From contig CAYMJV010000076.1 of assembly GCA_964390545.1 (NCBI GenBank), forward strand, positions 1 through 12,522: a stretch of 12,522 bases of DNA, read 5' to 3'. This document shows positions 1 through 8,093 of the stretch, one piece after another. Origin of the DNA: CAYMJV01 sp964390545 (GTDB lineage Bacteria > Desulfobacterota > BSN033 > UBA1163). A model generated the notes under the pieces. It made no database searches, was not told where the DNA came from, and saw nothing but the letters and a program-made list of their open reading frames with translations. The first letter of the stretch is position 1, and every line of letters starts with the position of its first letter. A program made the translations under genes and the position numbers.

Positions 1-1485
1 CCTTTCCCCTTTCTTTGTAATCTTTAAACATATCGAAGCTTGAGCAGGCGGGTGAGAGAAGAACCACATCTCCTCTCTTCGCCGTATGATAAGCAAGGAG
101 GACTGCTTCCTCCAGAGTCTTCGTCATGGTCGTATCCGTCAAACCTCCTAGCTCCCGGTCCATTCGCTCCTTTGCCTCTCCAATGAGGATTAGCCGTTTG
201 ACCTTTTCCTTGATCGGGTCTCGAAGGGGGCTCAACTCTCCGTTTTTGTCCTTTCCCCCTGCAATCAGGATGACGGGATCTGAAAAACTTTGAAGAGACT
301 TGACCACGGAGCCTACATTCGTCCCCTTCGAATCATTAAAGAACCGAACCCCATCAATCTCCCGAACGAATTCAAGGCGATGTTCAAGACCTTCAAAACG
401 ATCGAGGGCAATCTCCATCGCTCTCTTCGAAGCACCGTAAATTTTGGCTGCGGTGAGGGCCGCCATCATATTCTCCACGTTGTGAACGCCTTTCAGGGGA
501 GCCTTCGCCAGGGAGTAGCTCTCCTCTTTCCCTTTGAGCCTGAGGATGATCTCCCCGCTGTTCGAGAAGGCGCCCTCTCGCAATCTTTCTTTTAAACTGA
601 ATAGGATCTTCTTTGCCTTGACCCCTTTCCCAAGGCCTGTGACGATTGGGTCGTCCCCATTGAGAATGGCCACATCCCTTGAGTTTTGATTCATAAAAAT
701 TCTTGCTTTCGCCTCAATATATTCTTCATAACTCGTGTAACGATCGAGGTGGTCTTCGGTAATATTCAAGAGCACAGAGATTCTGGGCCGGAAGTCTTCG
801 ATGGCCTCGAGTTGAAAACTGGAGATCTCCACCACCAGCACCTCCCATCGATCGCCTCCCTCTGTGAAAAGGATCAAGGGTTCCCCCACATTGCCTCCCA
901 CGCCAACCCTCTTTCCCTCCTCCTTGAGCATCTCACCGATGAGGTGGGTGGTGGTGGTCTTTCCATTCGTTCCCGTCACAGCGATGATAGGAATTTGGAT
1001 AAACCGGCAGGCAAGTTCAACCTCGCTGATCACCTGAATCCCTTTCGTCAGAGCTTTCTGAATGGGATCAATCTTGAGATCAACTCCTGGACTGACCACA
1101 ATGAGATCCTGGCTGAGAAAGGTTCTGGACTGGTGGCCACCCCACTCCATTTGGGAGAGCCTCATCCCTTCCAGTTCCTGAATCACCTCTCCCATCTCTT
1201 CCTTCGGTTTCATCTCTGTGGTGCTGACGATCGAACCCTTGGCTTTGAGGAAGGCGACNNNNNNNNNNNNNNNNNNNNNNNNNNNNNNNNNNNNNNNNNN
1301 NNNNNNNNNNNNNNNNNNNNNNNNNNNNNNNNNNNNNNNNNNNNNNNNNNNNNNNNNNTCGGTTTCATCTCTGTGGTGCTGACGATCGAACCCTTGGCTT
1401 TGAGGAAGGCGACCGTCGCCAGTCCTGTCCGAGCCAGCCCCACCACCAAAACTTTTCTTCCGTTGAGAGCAATTTCTTTTGCCAT
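1..1485 (-). CDS. murD: UDP-N-acetylmuramoylalanine--D-glutamate ligase MurD (3' end missing, interrupted by assembly gap)
   Basis: MurD is the cytoplasmic ATP-dependent ligase that adds D-glutamate to UDP-MurNAc-L-Ala. The N-terminal part is read from an ATG at 1485 (MAKEIALNGRKVLVVG), a nucleotide-binding fold with GLARTGLATVAFL. The reading is then broken by 100 Ns and resumes at 1258 in another frame. If the two 55-bp copies flanking the Ns are merged, one open frame of about 443 codons results. I followed it by hand without finding a stop. It contains the Mur ligase P-loop GTNGKTTT (about residues 120-127), EISSFQLE, the NITEDHLDRY segment, HRLEFV, FFNDSKGTN and near the edge LLSPACSSFDMFKDY. 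Only a few C-terminal residues should lie beyond position 1. An ATG directly upstream (1488) is an equal start candidate. The gap to mraY is 52 bp and contains a palindromic repeat whose G-run lies about where a ribosome binding site would be. Confidence 0.95.
1204..1258. repeat. 55-bp sequence duplicated across the gap, left copy
   Basis: This 55-bp stretch, starting TCGGTTTCATC and ending GGAAGGCGAC, is identical to 1359-1413 on the far side of the Ns. Both copies encode the same murD residues (VAFLKAKGSIVSTTEMKP). A duplication of exactly this length next to a gap is what unmerged contig ends from a k-mer assembler look like, so I treat it as an artefact. Confidence 0.9.
1259..1358. other. 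Assembly gap of 100 Ns inside murD
   Basis: Exactly 100 consecutive Ns, the usual placeholder for a scaffold join of unknown size. The bases on both sides are the same 55-bp sequence, so the join probably represents overlapping contig ends and no missing DNA. Confidence 0.98.
1359..1413. repeat. 55-bp sequence duplicated across the gap, right copy
   Basis: Second copy of the 55-bp stretch at 1204-1258, with no mismatch that I can see. Removing this copy plus the 100 Ns (155 bp in total) restores the murD reading frame. Confidence 0.9.
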
Positions 1486-1495
1486 CATTTCATCA

Positions 1496-1539
1496 AATCC
1501 CCCCACCCCCCCTTTTCTAAAGGGGGGCAAGGGGGGATT
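1496..1539. repeat. C/G-rich palindromic repeat at the mraY-murD junction
   Basis: A two-part palindrome. The outer arms AATCCCCCC (1496-1504) and GGGGGGATT (1531-1539) are perfect complements. An inner stem of nine pairs (CCCCCCTTT at 1507-1515 with AAAGGGGGG at 1519-1527) closes a 3-nt loop. The right arm overlaps two bases of the mraY stop codon, and the left end is 8 bp from the first murD ATG. Sequences of this AATCCCCCC...AAAGGGGG type recur across genomes of several bacterial phyla and give spurious 'PPFxKGGxGG' peptides when translated; a peptide of that kind is readable here on both strands. No T-run follows the stem on the minus strand, so it does not look like an intrinsic terminator. 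Confidence 0.8.
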
Positions 1540-2614
1540 ACCTTAATTTTAATGTGCTCATCGCAATCAATCCCAGGATGATGCCGATGATCCAGAACCG
1601 GACGATGATCTTGGGCTCGGCCCAACCTTTCAATTCAAAATGGTGGTGAATCGGTGCCATTCGGAAGACTCGCTTCTTGCGCAGCTGATAAGAGACGACC
1701 TGAATGATGACCGAGAGGGCTTCCATGACAAAGATCCCGCCTACAATGACAAGAAGGAACTCCTGCTTGGTGATCACAGCGATCGCCCCCAGGGCAGCCC
1801 CCAGAGACAAGGACCCCACATCGCCCATAAAGACCTGAGCGGGATAGGTATTGAACCAAAGAAAACCCAGGCCTGAACCGACCATGGCACCACAGAGGAT
1901 GGTCAATTCTGCACTCCCTTTGATAAAGGGAATCTGAAGGTAACTGGCAAATCGGAAGTTACCCGCAAGATAACAGAAGAGCATGAAGGTCCCGCTTGCA
2001 ATGAGCACTGGCCCGATCGCCAATCCATCCAGTCCATCCGTCAGATTGACTGCATTCGCGGTACCCACAATGACGAGGACCGCAAAGAGGATGTACCAGT
2101 TTCCAAGGTCCGGCATCACCTTCTTGAAGAACGGAAAGATCAGCCTGGAGTCGTGGTCAAAGGGGTAAAAGAGGATCAGGCTGATCACAAGAGCCATCAT
2201 GACTTGAATGGGAAACTTATATCGAGCTTTGATGCCGATCCCCTTACGATCGCGCATCTTCCTAAAATCGTCCAGAAATCCTAAACCACCGAATCCCAAC
2301 GCGGTCAACAGAACCACCCAGGTATACCGATTGGTCAGGTCGGACCAGAGAAGCGTTGGGATGAGGATGGCTGCCAGAATGAGACCCCCCCCCATGGTGG
2401 GCGTTCCGTTCTTCTCCATGTGCCGGGAGGGAACGTCCTCCCTCACCACCTGTTGAATCTGAAAGGCTTTCAACTTCTTAATCAGCCATGGCCCGATAAC
2501 GAAACTGATGAGAAGACCGGTCAGAATGGCATAGATCGTTCTGAAGGTGATGTATCGAAAGACATTGAAGAAGGAGAAATATTCATGGAGCGGATAGAGG
2601 AGATGGTAAAACAT
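1538..2614 (-). CDS. mraY: Phospho-N-acetylmuramoyl-pentapeptide-transferase MraY
   Basis: MraY is the polytopic membrane enzyme that transfers phospho-MurNAc-pentapeptide from the UDP precursor to undecaprenyl phosphate, making lipid I. The 358-residue product matches the usual length of about 360 and is hydrophobic throughout. Family landmarks are present in order: GTPTMGG (about 70-76), the DDF aspartates at 115-116, NAVNLTDGLDGL (187-198), FMGDVGS with Asp at about 265, and the HHH motif at 323-325 in PIHHHFELKGW. It starts with ATG four bases after the murF stop. The C-terminus (STLKLR) looks complete although a palindromic repeat begins at its stop codon. It follows murF and precedes murD, as in many dcw clusters. 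Confidence 0.98.
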   Translation of the reverse strand: MFYHLLYPLHEYFSFFNVFRYITFRTIYAILTGLLISFVIGPWLIKKLKAFQIQQVVREDVPSRHMEKNGTPTMGGGLILAAILIPTLLWSDLTNRYTWVVLLTALGFGGLGFLDDFRKMRDRKGIGIKARYKFPIQVMMALVISLILFYPFDHDSRLIFPFFKKVMPDLGNWYILFAVLVIVGTANAVNLTDGLDGLAIGPVLIASGTFMLFCYLAGNFRFASYLQIPFIKGSAELTILCGAMVGSGLGFLWFNTYPAQVFMGDVGSLSLGAALGAIAVITKQEFLLVIVGGIFVMEALSVIIQVVSYQLRKKRVFRMAPIHHHFELKGWAEPKIIVRFWIIGIILGLIAMSTLKLR

Positions 2615-2618
2615 CCTT

Positions 2619-4019
2619 TCAAACCCTCCTTTCCATCAGACCTTCAGCGATTTTCTCCATTCCCATTCTTCTCGAACCTTTGACCAGAATCCAATCTCCA
2701 TCCCGGACCATCTTTTTCAATATAGAAATGGCTTCCCTATGGCTCTCTACAATTCTTGCTTTCTCCGAATCCAATCCATGACGCATCGCCGATTCAACGA
2801 GAACGGGTGCCTCCTCGCCCAAAGCGAGAAGAAAATCGATGGAAAGCTCCCCAACTCGCTTTCCGATGAGCTGATGAGCTTCCACGGAATATTCTCCAAG
2901 TTCCAGCATATCGCCCAGCACCGCAATGCCCCTGCCCCTTCCTTTCATCTCCGAAAGGATCTCCAGGGCCAGTTCCATCGATCTTGGATTGGCATTGTAG
3001 GCATCGTTGATCAGCGTGACTCCCTCTTTAGGGCGCAGGACTTCCATTCTCATTGGAAAAGGTGAAAGATGCTCCAGAGCCTCCTTCACCTTTTCCAATT
3101 CGATTCCAAAGAGACTGGCTGAAGCAATGGCGGAGAGGGCATTCGGGACGAAATGTCCTCCCAAAAAGGGAAGAGTGATCCCCATGGTTACTCCCTCCAT
3201 CATCAGGGTGAAGGAAGTTCCCCCGGCTCCATGGAGCCGAATCTCCTTAGCCATCACCTCTGCTGGATGGTTTATCCCAAAGGTGATCTTTTGACCGCGA
3301 AATTCGCTGGTCAGATCGATGACCCTTGGATCGTCTTGATTTACCAGAATGGTCCCATCCTGCCTCATCCTTCGGAAGAGCTCTCCCTTTTCTTCCCTGA
3401 CCCTCTCCAGGCTTCCCATGCCCTCGAGATGAACCCTCTCGATATTGGTGATCAACCCGACATCGGGCTCTGCGATCTCGGTCAGCCTCCGGATCTCACC
3501 CGGCACATTCATTCCCATCTCGAGCACCACGATTCTCTCCTGTTCGGTAAGGTTCAGCAGGGTGAGGGGGAGGCCGATGAGGTTATTCAGATTTCCCTTC
3601 GTTTTGAGAACGGGAAAAGTCGTCTCGAGGCAGGCGGAGATCATCTCCTTTGTGGTCGTCTTCCCGTTGCTTCCGGTTAACGCTACCACTGGGGTCCCAA
3701 ATTTACGCCTTCTCTCCCGGGCAATATCTCCCAGGGCATGAAGCGCATCCCTCACAGCGATCACCGCACTTGGGCGATACCCATTCCAGCGAATGTCCCG
3801 AACCTTATCCTCCTCGATGATCACTCCTCCCGCCCTCTTCTTAAGCGCCTCGATCGCAAAATGATGGCCATCGAAGCGCTCTCCTTTCAGGGCGATGAAG
3901 AGTTCCCCTTCGGCAACCGTTCTCGAATCGGTTGAGATTCCCCGAAAGGAGGTCTTCTCCTCCCCTTGGAGGAGCCTTCCTCCCGTTGCCTTCAAAATCT
4001 CTTCAAGGACGAAGGTCAT
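2619..4019 (-). CDS. murF: UDP-N-acetylmuramoyl-tripeptide--D-alanyl-D-alanine ligase MurF
   Basis: MurF is the cytoplasmic Mur ligase that adds the D-Ala-D-Ala dipeptide and completes the UDP-MurNAc-pentapeptide. The 466-residue protein has an N-terminal substrate domain (STDSRTVAEGELFIAL, about 29-44), the ATP-binding P-loop GSNGKTT (116-122), TNIERVHLEGMGS in the central domain (about 191-203), and the MurF-typical DAYNANPRSM (339-348) followed by AVLGDMLELG in the C-terminal domain. Its ATG overlaps the murE stop in an ATGA arrangement, which suggests translational coupling, and its stop is four bases before mraY. Length and motifs are normal for the family. Confidence 0.98.
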   Translation of the reverse strand: MTFVLEEILKATGGRLLQGEEKTSFRGISTDSRTVAEGELFIALKGERFDGHHFAIEALKKRAGGVIIEEDKVRDIRWNGYRPSAVIAVRDALHALGDIARERRRKFGTPVVALTGSNGKTTTKEMISACLETTFPVLKTKGNLNNLIGLPLTLLNLTEQERIVVLEMGMNVPGEIRRLTEIAEPDVGLITNIERVHLEGMGSLERVREEKGELFRRMRQDGTILVNQDDPRVIDLTSEFRGQKITFGINHPAEVMAKEIRLHGAGGTSFTLMMEGVTMGITLPFLGGHFVPNALSAIASASLFGIELEKVKEALEHLSPFPMRMEVLRPKEGVTLINDAYNANPRSMELALEILSEMKGRGRGIAVLGDMLELGEYSVEAHQLIGKRVGELSIDFLLALGEEAPVLVESAMRHGLDSEKARIVESHREAISILKKMVRDGDWILVKGSRRMGMEKIAEGLMERRV

Positions 4020-5530
4020 CTTTTCTCCAGGGCCTTTTGAGCCTCCATGCGGTCATCAAAAGGAAATGTTTGTTTCCCGATGATTTGATAATCCTCATGA
4101 CCTTTGCCAGCGATGAGCACCGTATCCAGAGGTTCAGCGAGGTGGATCGCCATCCGGATAGCCTCCCTTCGGTCCAAGACTTTCAGATACCCTTTCTTTG
4201 ATCTCCACGCCCCCATTTCATTCCAATGCCATTCCTCCAGCGGAAGGGATTTGAATCCTTTCTCCACCTCGTCCATGATGGCCCGAGGATCTTCTGTCCT
4301 CGGATTGTCGGAGGTGAGAATGGCCAGATCGCTATATTTCCCAGCCACCGCTCCCATCAAAGGCCTTTTGGTTCGATCCCGGTCTCCTCCACAGCCAAAG
4401 ACGGTGATGATCTTTCCATCCTCCTGAATGTTCCTGATTCCCAAAAGGACTCGCTCCAGGGCGTCGTGTGTGTGGGCGTAATCCACAATGATATGAATTC
4501 CTTTCCGGTTCTCCACTTTTTCAAACCGGCCGGAAACCCCTTCTAAAGCTTCCACTCCGTCCTTAATGGTTTTCAAAGGGATGCCCATTCCGATGCTTGT
4601 TGCGACGGCAGCCATGATGTTGTAGAGGTTATATCGGCCCATCAAAGTCGAATGGACCGAAAATTCTCCCTTGGGCGTCTTCAGACGACAGGAGAGGCCA
4701 TCAAACGTGGAAACCATCTGATCTGCCGTGACATCACAGGATGGACCCATTCCGTAACGGATCACAGGAAGATCAATCCCTTTCACCATCTCTTCTCCCC
4801 GGGGATCGTCAGAGTTCGTCACGGCGAATCGCCCCCGCTTCTGACTCTGCATCAAGGATTCCGAAAAAAGCTTCCTCTTGCTCTCAAAATAATGCGCGAG
4901 GGTCTTATGATAATCGAGATGGTCCGACGTAAAATTGGTGAAGATGACATGGTTGAACTGGCACCCAAAAACCCGATCGAGATCGAGTCCGTGGGAGGAA
5001 ACCTCCATGATGATATGAGAGATCCCCTCGTTCACCATCTCCCACAGGATTCTCTGAAGATCTAAAGATTCTGGAGTGGTGTTGGAGGCTCGGGTCACCT
5101 TTTGTCCATACCGATAGTTGATCGTTCCGATGACGCCCACTGAATATCCTGCCTTCTTGAAGATCGATTCCAGAAGATAGGTGGTGGTTGTTTTTCCATT
5201 CGTTCCAGTAATGCCGACGAGTTTGACCTTGGAGGATGGGTTTCCGAAAAAGTTTGAGGCAGCCTTTGCCAGGGCCTGTCGGCTATTTTGAACGAAGATC
5301 GTCGTCCGGCTGGGAAGCTCCCGCTCCTCCTCCAGAAGAACAGCCTGCGCCCCTCTTTCGACCGCTTCCTCGATAAATTGATGCCCGTCAAATTCCAATC
5401 CCCGGATCGCCGCGAAGAGAAAACCTCTCTCCACCCTCTTTGAGTGGTAGGCAATTCCCTTGATCTCTTGAAGAGGATCCCCAGCTAATTTCTTGATCTC
5501 AATGCCTTCCAAAAGCTTCCTCAGTTCCAT
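4016..5530 (-). CDS. murE: UDP-N-acetylmuramoyl-L-alanyl-D-glutamate--2,6-diaminopimelate ligase MurE
   Basis: MurE adds the third stem-peptide residue to UDP-MurNAc-L-Ala-D-Glu in the cytoplasm. From the ATG at 5530 it is 504 residues. It shows GITGTNGKTTTT (P-loop, 109-115), NTTPESLDLQ (150-159), SSHGLDLDRV, TSDHLDYH, and Lys218 in YFESKRKLF at the place of the carbamylated lysine. DNPR (408-411) marks meso-diaminopimelate specificity, and GKGHEDYQ is near the C-terminus. An in-frame TTG at 5566 would extend it by 12 residues but lies inside a GC-rich hairpin, and the extra residues do not resemble the family. I see no good Shine-Dalgarno sequence before the ATG, which is odd for this operon. 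The 232-bp spacing from ftsI is also much wider than at other junctions. It overlaps murF by 4 bp. Confidence 0.97.
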   Translation of the reverse strand: MELRKLLEGIEIKKLAGDPLQEIKGIAYHSKRVERGFLFAAIRGLEFDGHQFIEEAVERGAQAVLLEEERELPSRTTIFVQNSRQALAKAASNFFGNPSSKVKLVGITGTNGKTTTTYLLESIFKKAGYSVGVIGTINYRYGQKVTRASNTTPESLDLQRILWEMVNEGISHIIMEVSSHGLDLDRVFGCQFNHVIFTNFTSDHLDYHKTLAHYFESKRKLFSESLMQSQKRGRFAVTNSDDPRGEEMVKGIDLPVIRYGMGPSCDVTADQMVSTFDGLSCRLKTPKGEFSVHSTLMGRYNLYNIMAAVATSIGMGIPLKTIKDGVEALEGVSGRFEKVENRKGIHIIVDYAHTHDALERVLLGIRNIQEDGKIITVFGCGGDRDRTKRPLMGAVAGKYSDLAILTSDNPRTEDPRAIMDEVEKGFKSLPLEEWHWNEMGAWRSKKGYLKVLDRREAIRMAIHLAEPLDTVLIAGKGHEDYQIIGKQTFPFDDRMEAQKALEKR

Positions 5531-5553
5531 AAGTGCATTGTTGGTAAGTAAAC

Positions 5554-5578
5554 TGCCCCGCAGCAAAGCTGCGGGGCA
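5554..5578. repeat. Short GC-rich perfect hairpin upstream of murE
   Basis: An 11-bp perfect inverted repeat, TGCCCCGCAGC (5554-5564) with GCTGCGGGGCA (5568-5578), separated by AAA. On the minus strand it ends 23 bases before the murE ATG. It lacks a following T-run on either strand, so an intrinsic terminator is unlikely. It could be a small dispersed palindromic repeat or a structure in the murE leader; the sequence alone does not decide. Confidence 0.75.
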
Positions 5579-5604
5579 TTAAAATTCAAAACCTATTTCC
5601 ATTT

Positions 5605-5675
5605 TGTCATTCCTGCGGAAGCAGGAATCCAGTCCTTCCAAGCTTTTCTGGACTCCCGCTTTCGCGGGAGTGACA
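5605..5675. repeat. 71-bp double-hairpin repeat in the ftsI-murE spacer (MITE-like)
   Basis: The element starts TGTCATTCCTGC and ends GCGGGAGTGACA, so its ends are imperfect inverted repeats. Each half is itself a perfect hairpin: ATTCCTGC-GGAA-GCAGGAAT (5609-5628) and ACTCCCGC-TTTC-GCGGGAGT (5652-5671). CCAGTCC and GGACT/CTGG segments in between can also pair, so the whole can fold as a dumbbell or one long hairpin. This 'GTCATTCC..GGAATCCAG / CTGGA..GGGAATGAC' design is a widespread dispersed intergenic repeat in many bacterial genomes, which is recalled knowledge and not checked here. No open reading frame lies within it. Confidence 0.8.
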
Positions 5676-5762
5676 GTGATTTAGGGTTTCTCAGGAATCC
5701 GCTAAACCATTTCGCTTTCGGCAACCCTGTTTTCATTGCGAAAGGTGACTGCCTATTTAATT

Positions 5763-7736
5763 TTATATGGTAGACTGAAATTTCAGATAACAGATATCCC
5801 CCTTCTCAATCACTGTCCCCGGCCGGGGAGTCTGCTCCACAACCTTTCCATTTCCCGAGAATTTTATAATCAGCCCTTTTCCCTCAATACGGCTCAGTGC
5901 CTTGCGCATCGGCAATCCGGTGAGGTCGGGCATCACGGCCTTCTCCGCGCCCTTCCCTACTTTTACCCCATCGATCGTCGGTTCACTCCAGGAGGCCTCT
6001 TTTTTCGAATAGAAATCAGCCGTGTTCTTCACCATTAGCGTTCCCTTTGGATGCACATTGAGATAGGGGAGCACCTTCTCCATGATCGCTTTAAACACGG
6101 GAGCTGCCACCACGCCCCCTGTATTCGATCCTTGAGGTTCATCAATGACGACCAAAAGGACGATCTTCGGATCCTCTGGAGGCACAAAACCCATAAATCC
6201 GGCGTTGGTGCGATCCTCAGAATATTCTTTGAAGAGGGACTCTACCTTCTGGGCCGTCCCTGTCTTTCCGGCTACTTCATATCCTACCGGCACAGCTCCT
6301 TCCCCTGTCCCACCCTTCTCGGTCGCCCCTTTGAGCAGGCCGACCGCTTTCTTGGCGGTCTCTTCTGAAATCACTCTTCGGACCATTTCCGGTTGAAAGG
6401 ATTCGATCACCTCTTCCTTCTCGTTCGTAATTTTCTCCACCAGATAGGGCTTCATCAGGACTCCTCCATTGGCAATGGCTGACAGGGCCGTCACGAGTTG
6501 CACCCCCGTAACCGAAATCCCCTGACCAAAGGAGATCGTGTCCAGAACCACCGGAGGCCAGTATCTTGGATGGTGCACAATCCCCTTCCCCTCCCCTGGA
6601 AGGCCCACCCTCGTCTTCTCTCCAAACCCGAAGGCGCAGATGTATTGGTAGAGACGCTCCTTCCCCATCTTCTCGGCGACCTTCGAAGCTCCAATGTTAC
6701 TCGAATATTTGATGATCTGCTGAAACGTCAGCCAGCCATGCTTCGTCTGGTCATGGATGGTTCGGTCATAAACTTTATACGAACCATTCTCACAATAGAA
6801 GGAATCCGAAGGCCGGACGATCTTCTCTTCTAATGCCGCAGCCGCAAGGAAGGTTTTAAAAAGCGATCCAGGTTCAAAGTTATCGGAGACCGCTCGATTC
6901 CTCCAGCTTTTCGATCGGTATTGGTAGTATTGGTTTGGATTGAAAATGGGGTTCGAGGCCATGGCCAGGATTCTCCCGGTACGAGGCTCCATGGCGATAG
7001 CCATTCCTCCCTTGGCTCCCCACTTCTGCACTGCCCGATTCAGTTCCGCCTCGACCACATACTGAAGATTCTTATCCAGGGTGAGAAAGATGTTCCGGTA
7101 ATGGTCCTCCATTTTTGGAACGGCATCCCCCATCACCAGCTCACGACCCAGGGCATCTCTTGATAGGGTCCAAACATGATGATTTCCGTTGAGCATCGAA
7201 TCGTACTGAAATTCCACCCCCTCCAGACCTTTTGAATCAAGTCCCACAAAGCCAACGACATGGGCCGCCAGCTGACTGTTTGGATAGAATCTCCGGTTCT
7301 CCTTTAACATGTGAATTCCGGCAAGGCGAAGCGCTTTGATCTCACCCGTTTCCTTTGGAGAAATTTTTCTCTGGACCCATTCGAAGGACTTACGACCCCT
7401 CAATTTTTGTTTCAACTCCTCACGATCGATTTGGAGGATGGAGGCCAGGTCTCTGGCTGCCTTTTCCGCATCCAAGACCTTTTTGGAATCGGCATAGACG
7501 GAATCGACCTCGATGCTCACGGCGAGCTCATTGTCCTTTCGGTCGTAAATGACTCCTCGCTTTGGAACGAGAGGAATCTGAATATGATGCTGCTGGGCAG
7601 CCAGTGTGTAGAGTTGCTCCTTCTTCAGCACCTGAAGCTGAAACATTCTTCCTACGACTAAGGCAAAGCCAACGAAGAGGAGGCACGAAATGAGGATGAT
7701 CCTGACCTTAAACCAATTGATCGATTTTGCCTTCAT
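5763..7736 (-). CDS. ftsI: Penicillin-binding protein, septal peptidoglycan transpeptidase FtsI (PBP3) with C-terminal PASTA domain
   Basis: FtsI is the class B penicillin-binding protein that cross-links septal peptidoglycan in the periplasm together with FtsW. The 657-residue protein has a short cytoplasmic start, one membrane anchor (about 11-31), the dimerisation region with PKRGVIYDRKDNELAVS (58-74), and a transpeptidase domain. Its catalytic motifs are complete: SLFK with the nucleophile Ser291, SSN at 345-347 and KTGTAQ at 491-496. A PASTA repeat follows at about 598-653 (VMPDLTGLPMRKALSRI ... VVEQTPRPGT). Enterobacterial FtsI lacks PASTA; SpoVD-like and some deltaproteobacterial FtsI proteins have it. 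Its ATG overlaps the ftsL stop (ATGA), indicating coupling. The position right after ftsL makes the FtsI role more likely than another class B PBP. Confidence 0.96.
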   Translation of the reverse strand: MKAKSINWFKVRIILISCLLFVGFALVVGRMFQLQVLKKEQLYTLAAQQHHIQIPLVPKRGVIYDRKDNELAVSIEVDSVYADSKKVLDAEKAARDLASILQIDREELKQKLRGRKSFEWVQRKISPKETGEIKALRLAGIHMLKENRRFYPNSQLAAHVVGFVGLDSKGLEGVEFQYDSMLNGNHHVWTLSRDALGRELVMGDAVPKMEDHYRNIFLTLDKNLQYVVEAELNRAVQKWGAKGGMAIAMEPRTGRILAMASNPIFNPNQYYQYRSKSWRNRAVSDNFEPGSLFKTFLAAAALEEKIVRPSDSFYCENGSYKVYDRTIHDQTKHGWLTFQQIIKYSSNIGASKVAEKMGKERLYQYICAFGFGEKTRVGLPGEGKGIVHHPRYWPPVVLDTISFGQGISVTGVQLVTALSAIANGGVLMKPYLVEKITNEKEEVIESFQPEMVRRVISEETAKKAVGLLKGATEKGGTGEGAVPVGYEVAGKTGTAQKVESLFKEYSEDRTNAGFMGFVPPEDPKIVLLVVIDEPQGSNTGGVVAAPVFKAIMEKVLPYLNVHPKGTLMVKNTADFYSKKEASWSEPTIDGVKVGKGAEKAVMPDLTGLPMRKALSRIEGKGLIIKFSGNGKVVEQTPRPGTVIEKGDICYLKFQSTI

Positions 7737-8083
7737 CGGATCACGATCACCTGCTCGGGCTTGGGTTTGGCCATTCTCAATTCTTCCACGGCTAATTTCT
7801 CAATCCGGGCATAGGATTTGAGCGTGGCAATCTCTACACGCAATTTTTTGTTCTCTTCCGTCAGGGCCCTCTCCACTTTCAAGACATTCGAAATCTCATA
7901 TCCCAGCTGGATCACCTGAATTCTCGACCACACATAAAAAAGAGACCCTCCGATGAGAAAGAGCAGGAGAAAGGTAAAAAGGAGAAGGAGGTTCGATTTG
8001 ATGCCGATGGCCTTCTTCTTTGTCTTCGACCCTTTATCCGTCCAGAGGATTCGATCTCCATTTCTATCCATGGCTTTTGCCAT
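7733..8083 (-). CDS. ftsL: Cell division protein FtsL
   Basis: FtsL is a small bitopic protein that forms a coiled-coil complex with FtsB and FtsQ and activates FtsWI at the septum. From the ATG at 8083 it is 116 residues: a basic cytoplasmic tail rich in K/R (about 18-29), one hydrophobic segment (31-51, NLLLLFTFLLLFLIGG), and a charged helical stretch fit for a coiled coil (about 54-90). Sequence conservation in this family is low, so the call rests on size, topology and position between rsmH and ftsI. The ATG at 8083 is preceded by AGGAG at 6-nt spacing. An in-frame GTG further upstream (8110) would overlap rsmH and is less likely. The stop overlaps ftsI by 4 bp. Confidence 0.88.
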   Translation of the reverse strand: MAKAMDRNGDRILWTDKGSKTKKKAIGIKSNLLLLFTFLLLFLIGGSLFYVWSRIQVIQLGYEISNVLKVERALTEENKKLRVEIATLKSYARIEKLAVEELRMAKPKPEQVIVIR

Positions 8084-8093
8084 CTGGTTCTCC

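Noticed and set aside
686..1546. 286-codon open frame on the plus strand opposite murD
   Set aside because: It runs through the Ns, ends in the spurious 'PPFLKGGKGG' translation of the palindromic repeat, and lies antisense to a clear MurD frame.
5554..5578. Intrinsic terminator between ftsI and murE
   Set aside because: The hairpin is strong but has no T-run on either strand, and termination here would cut essential downstream genes off.
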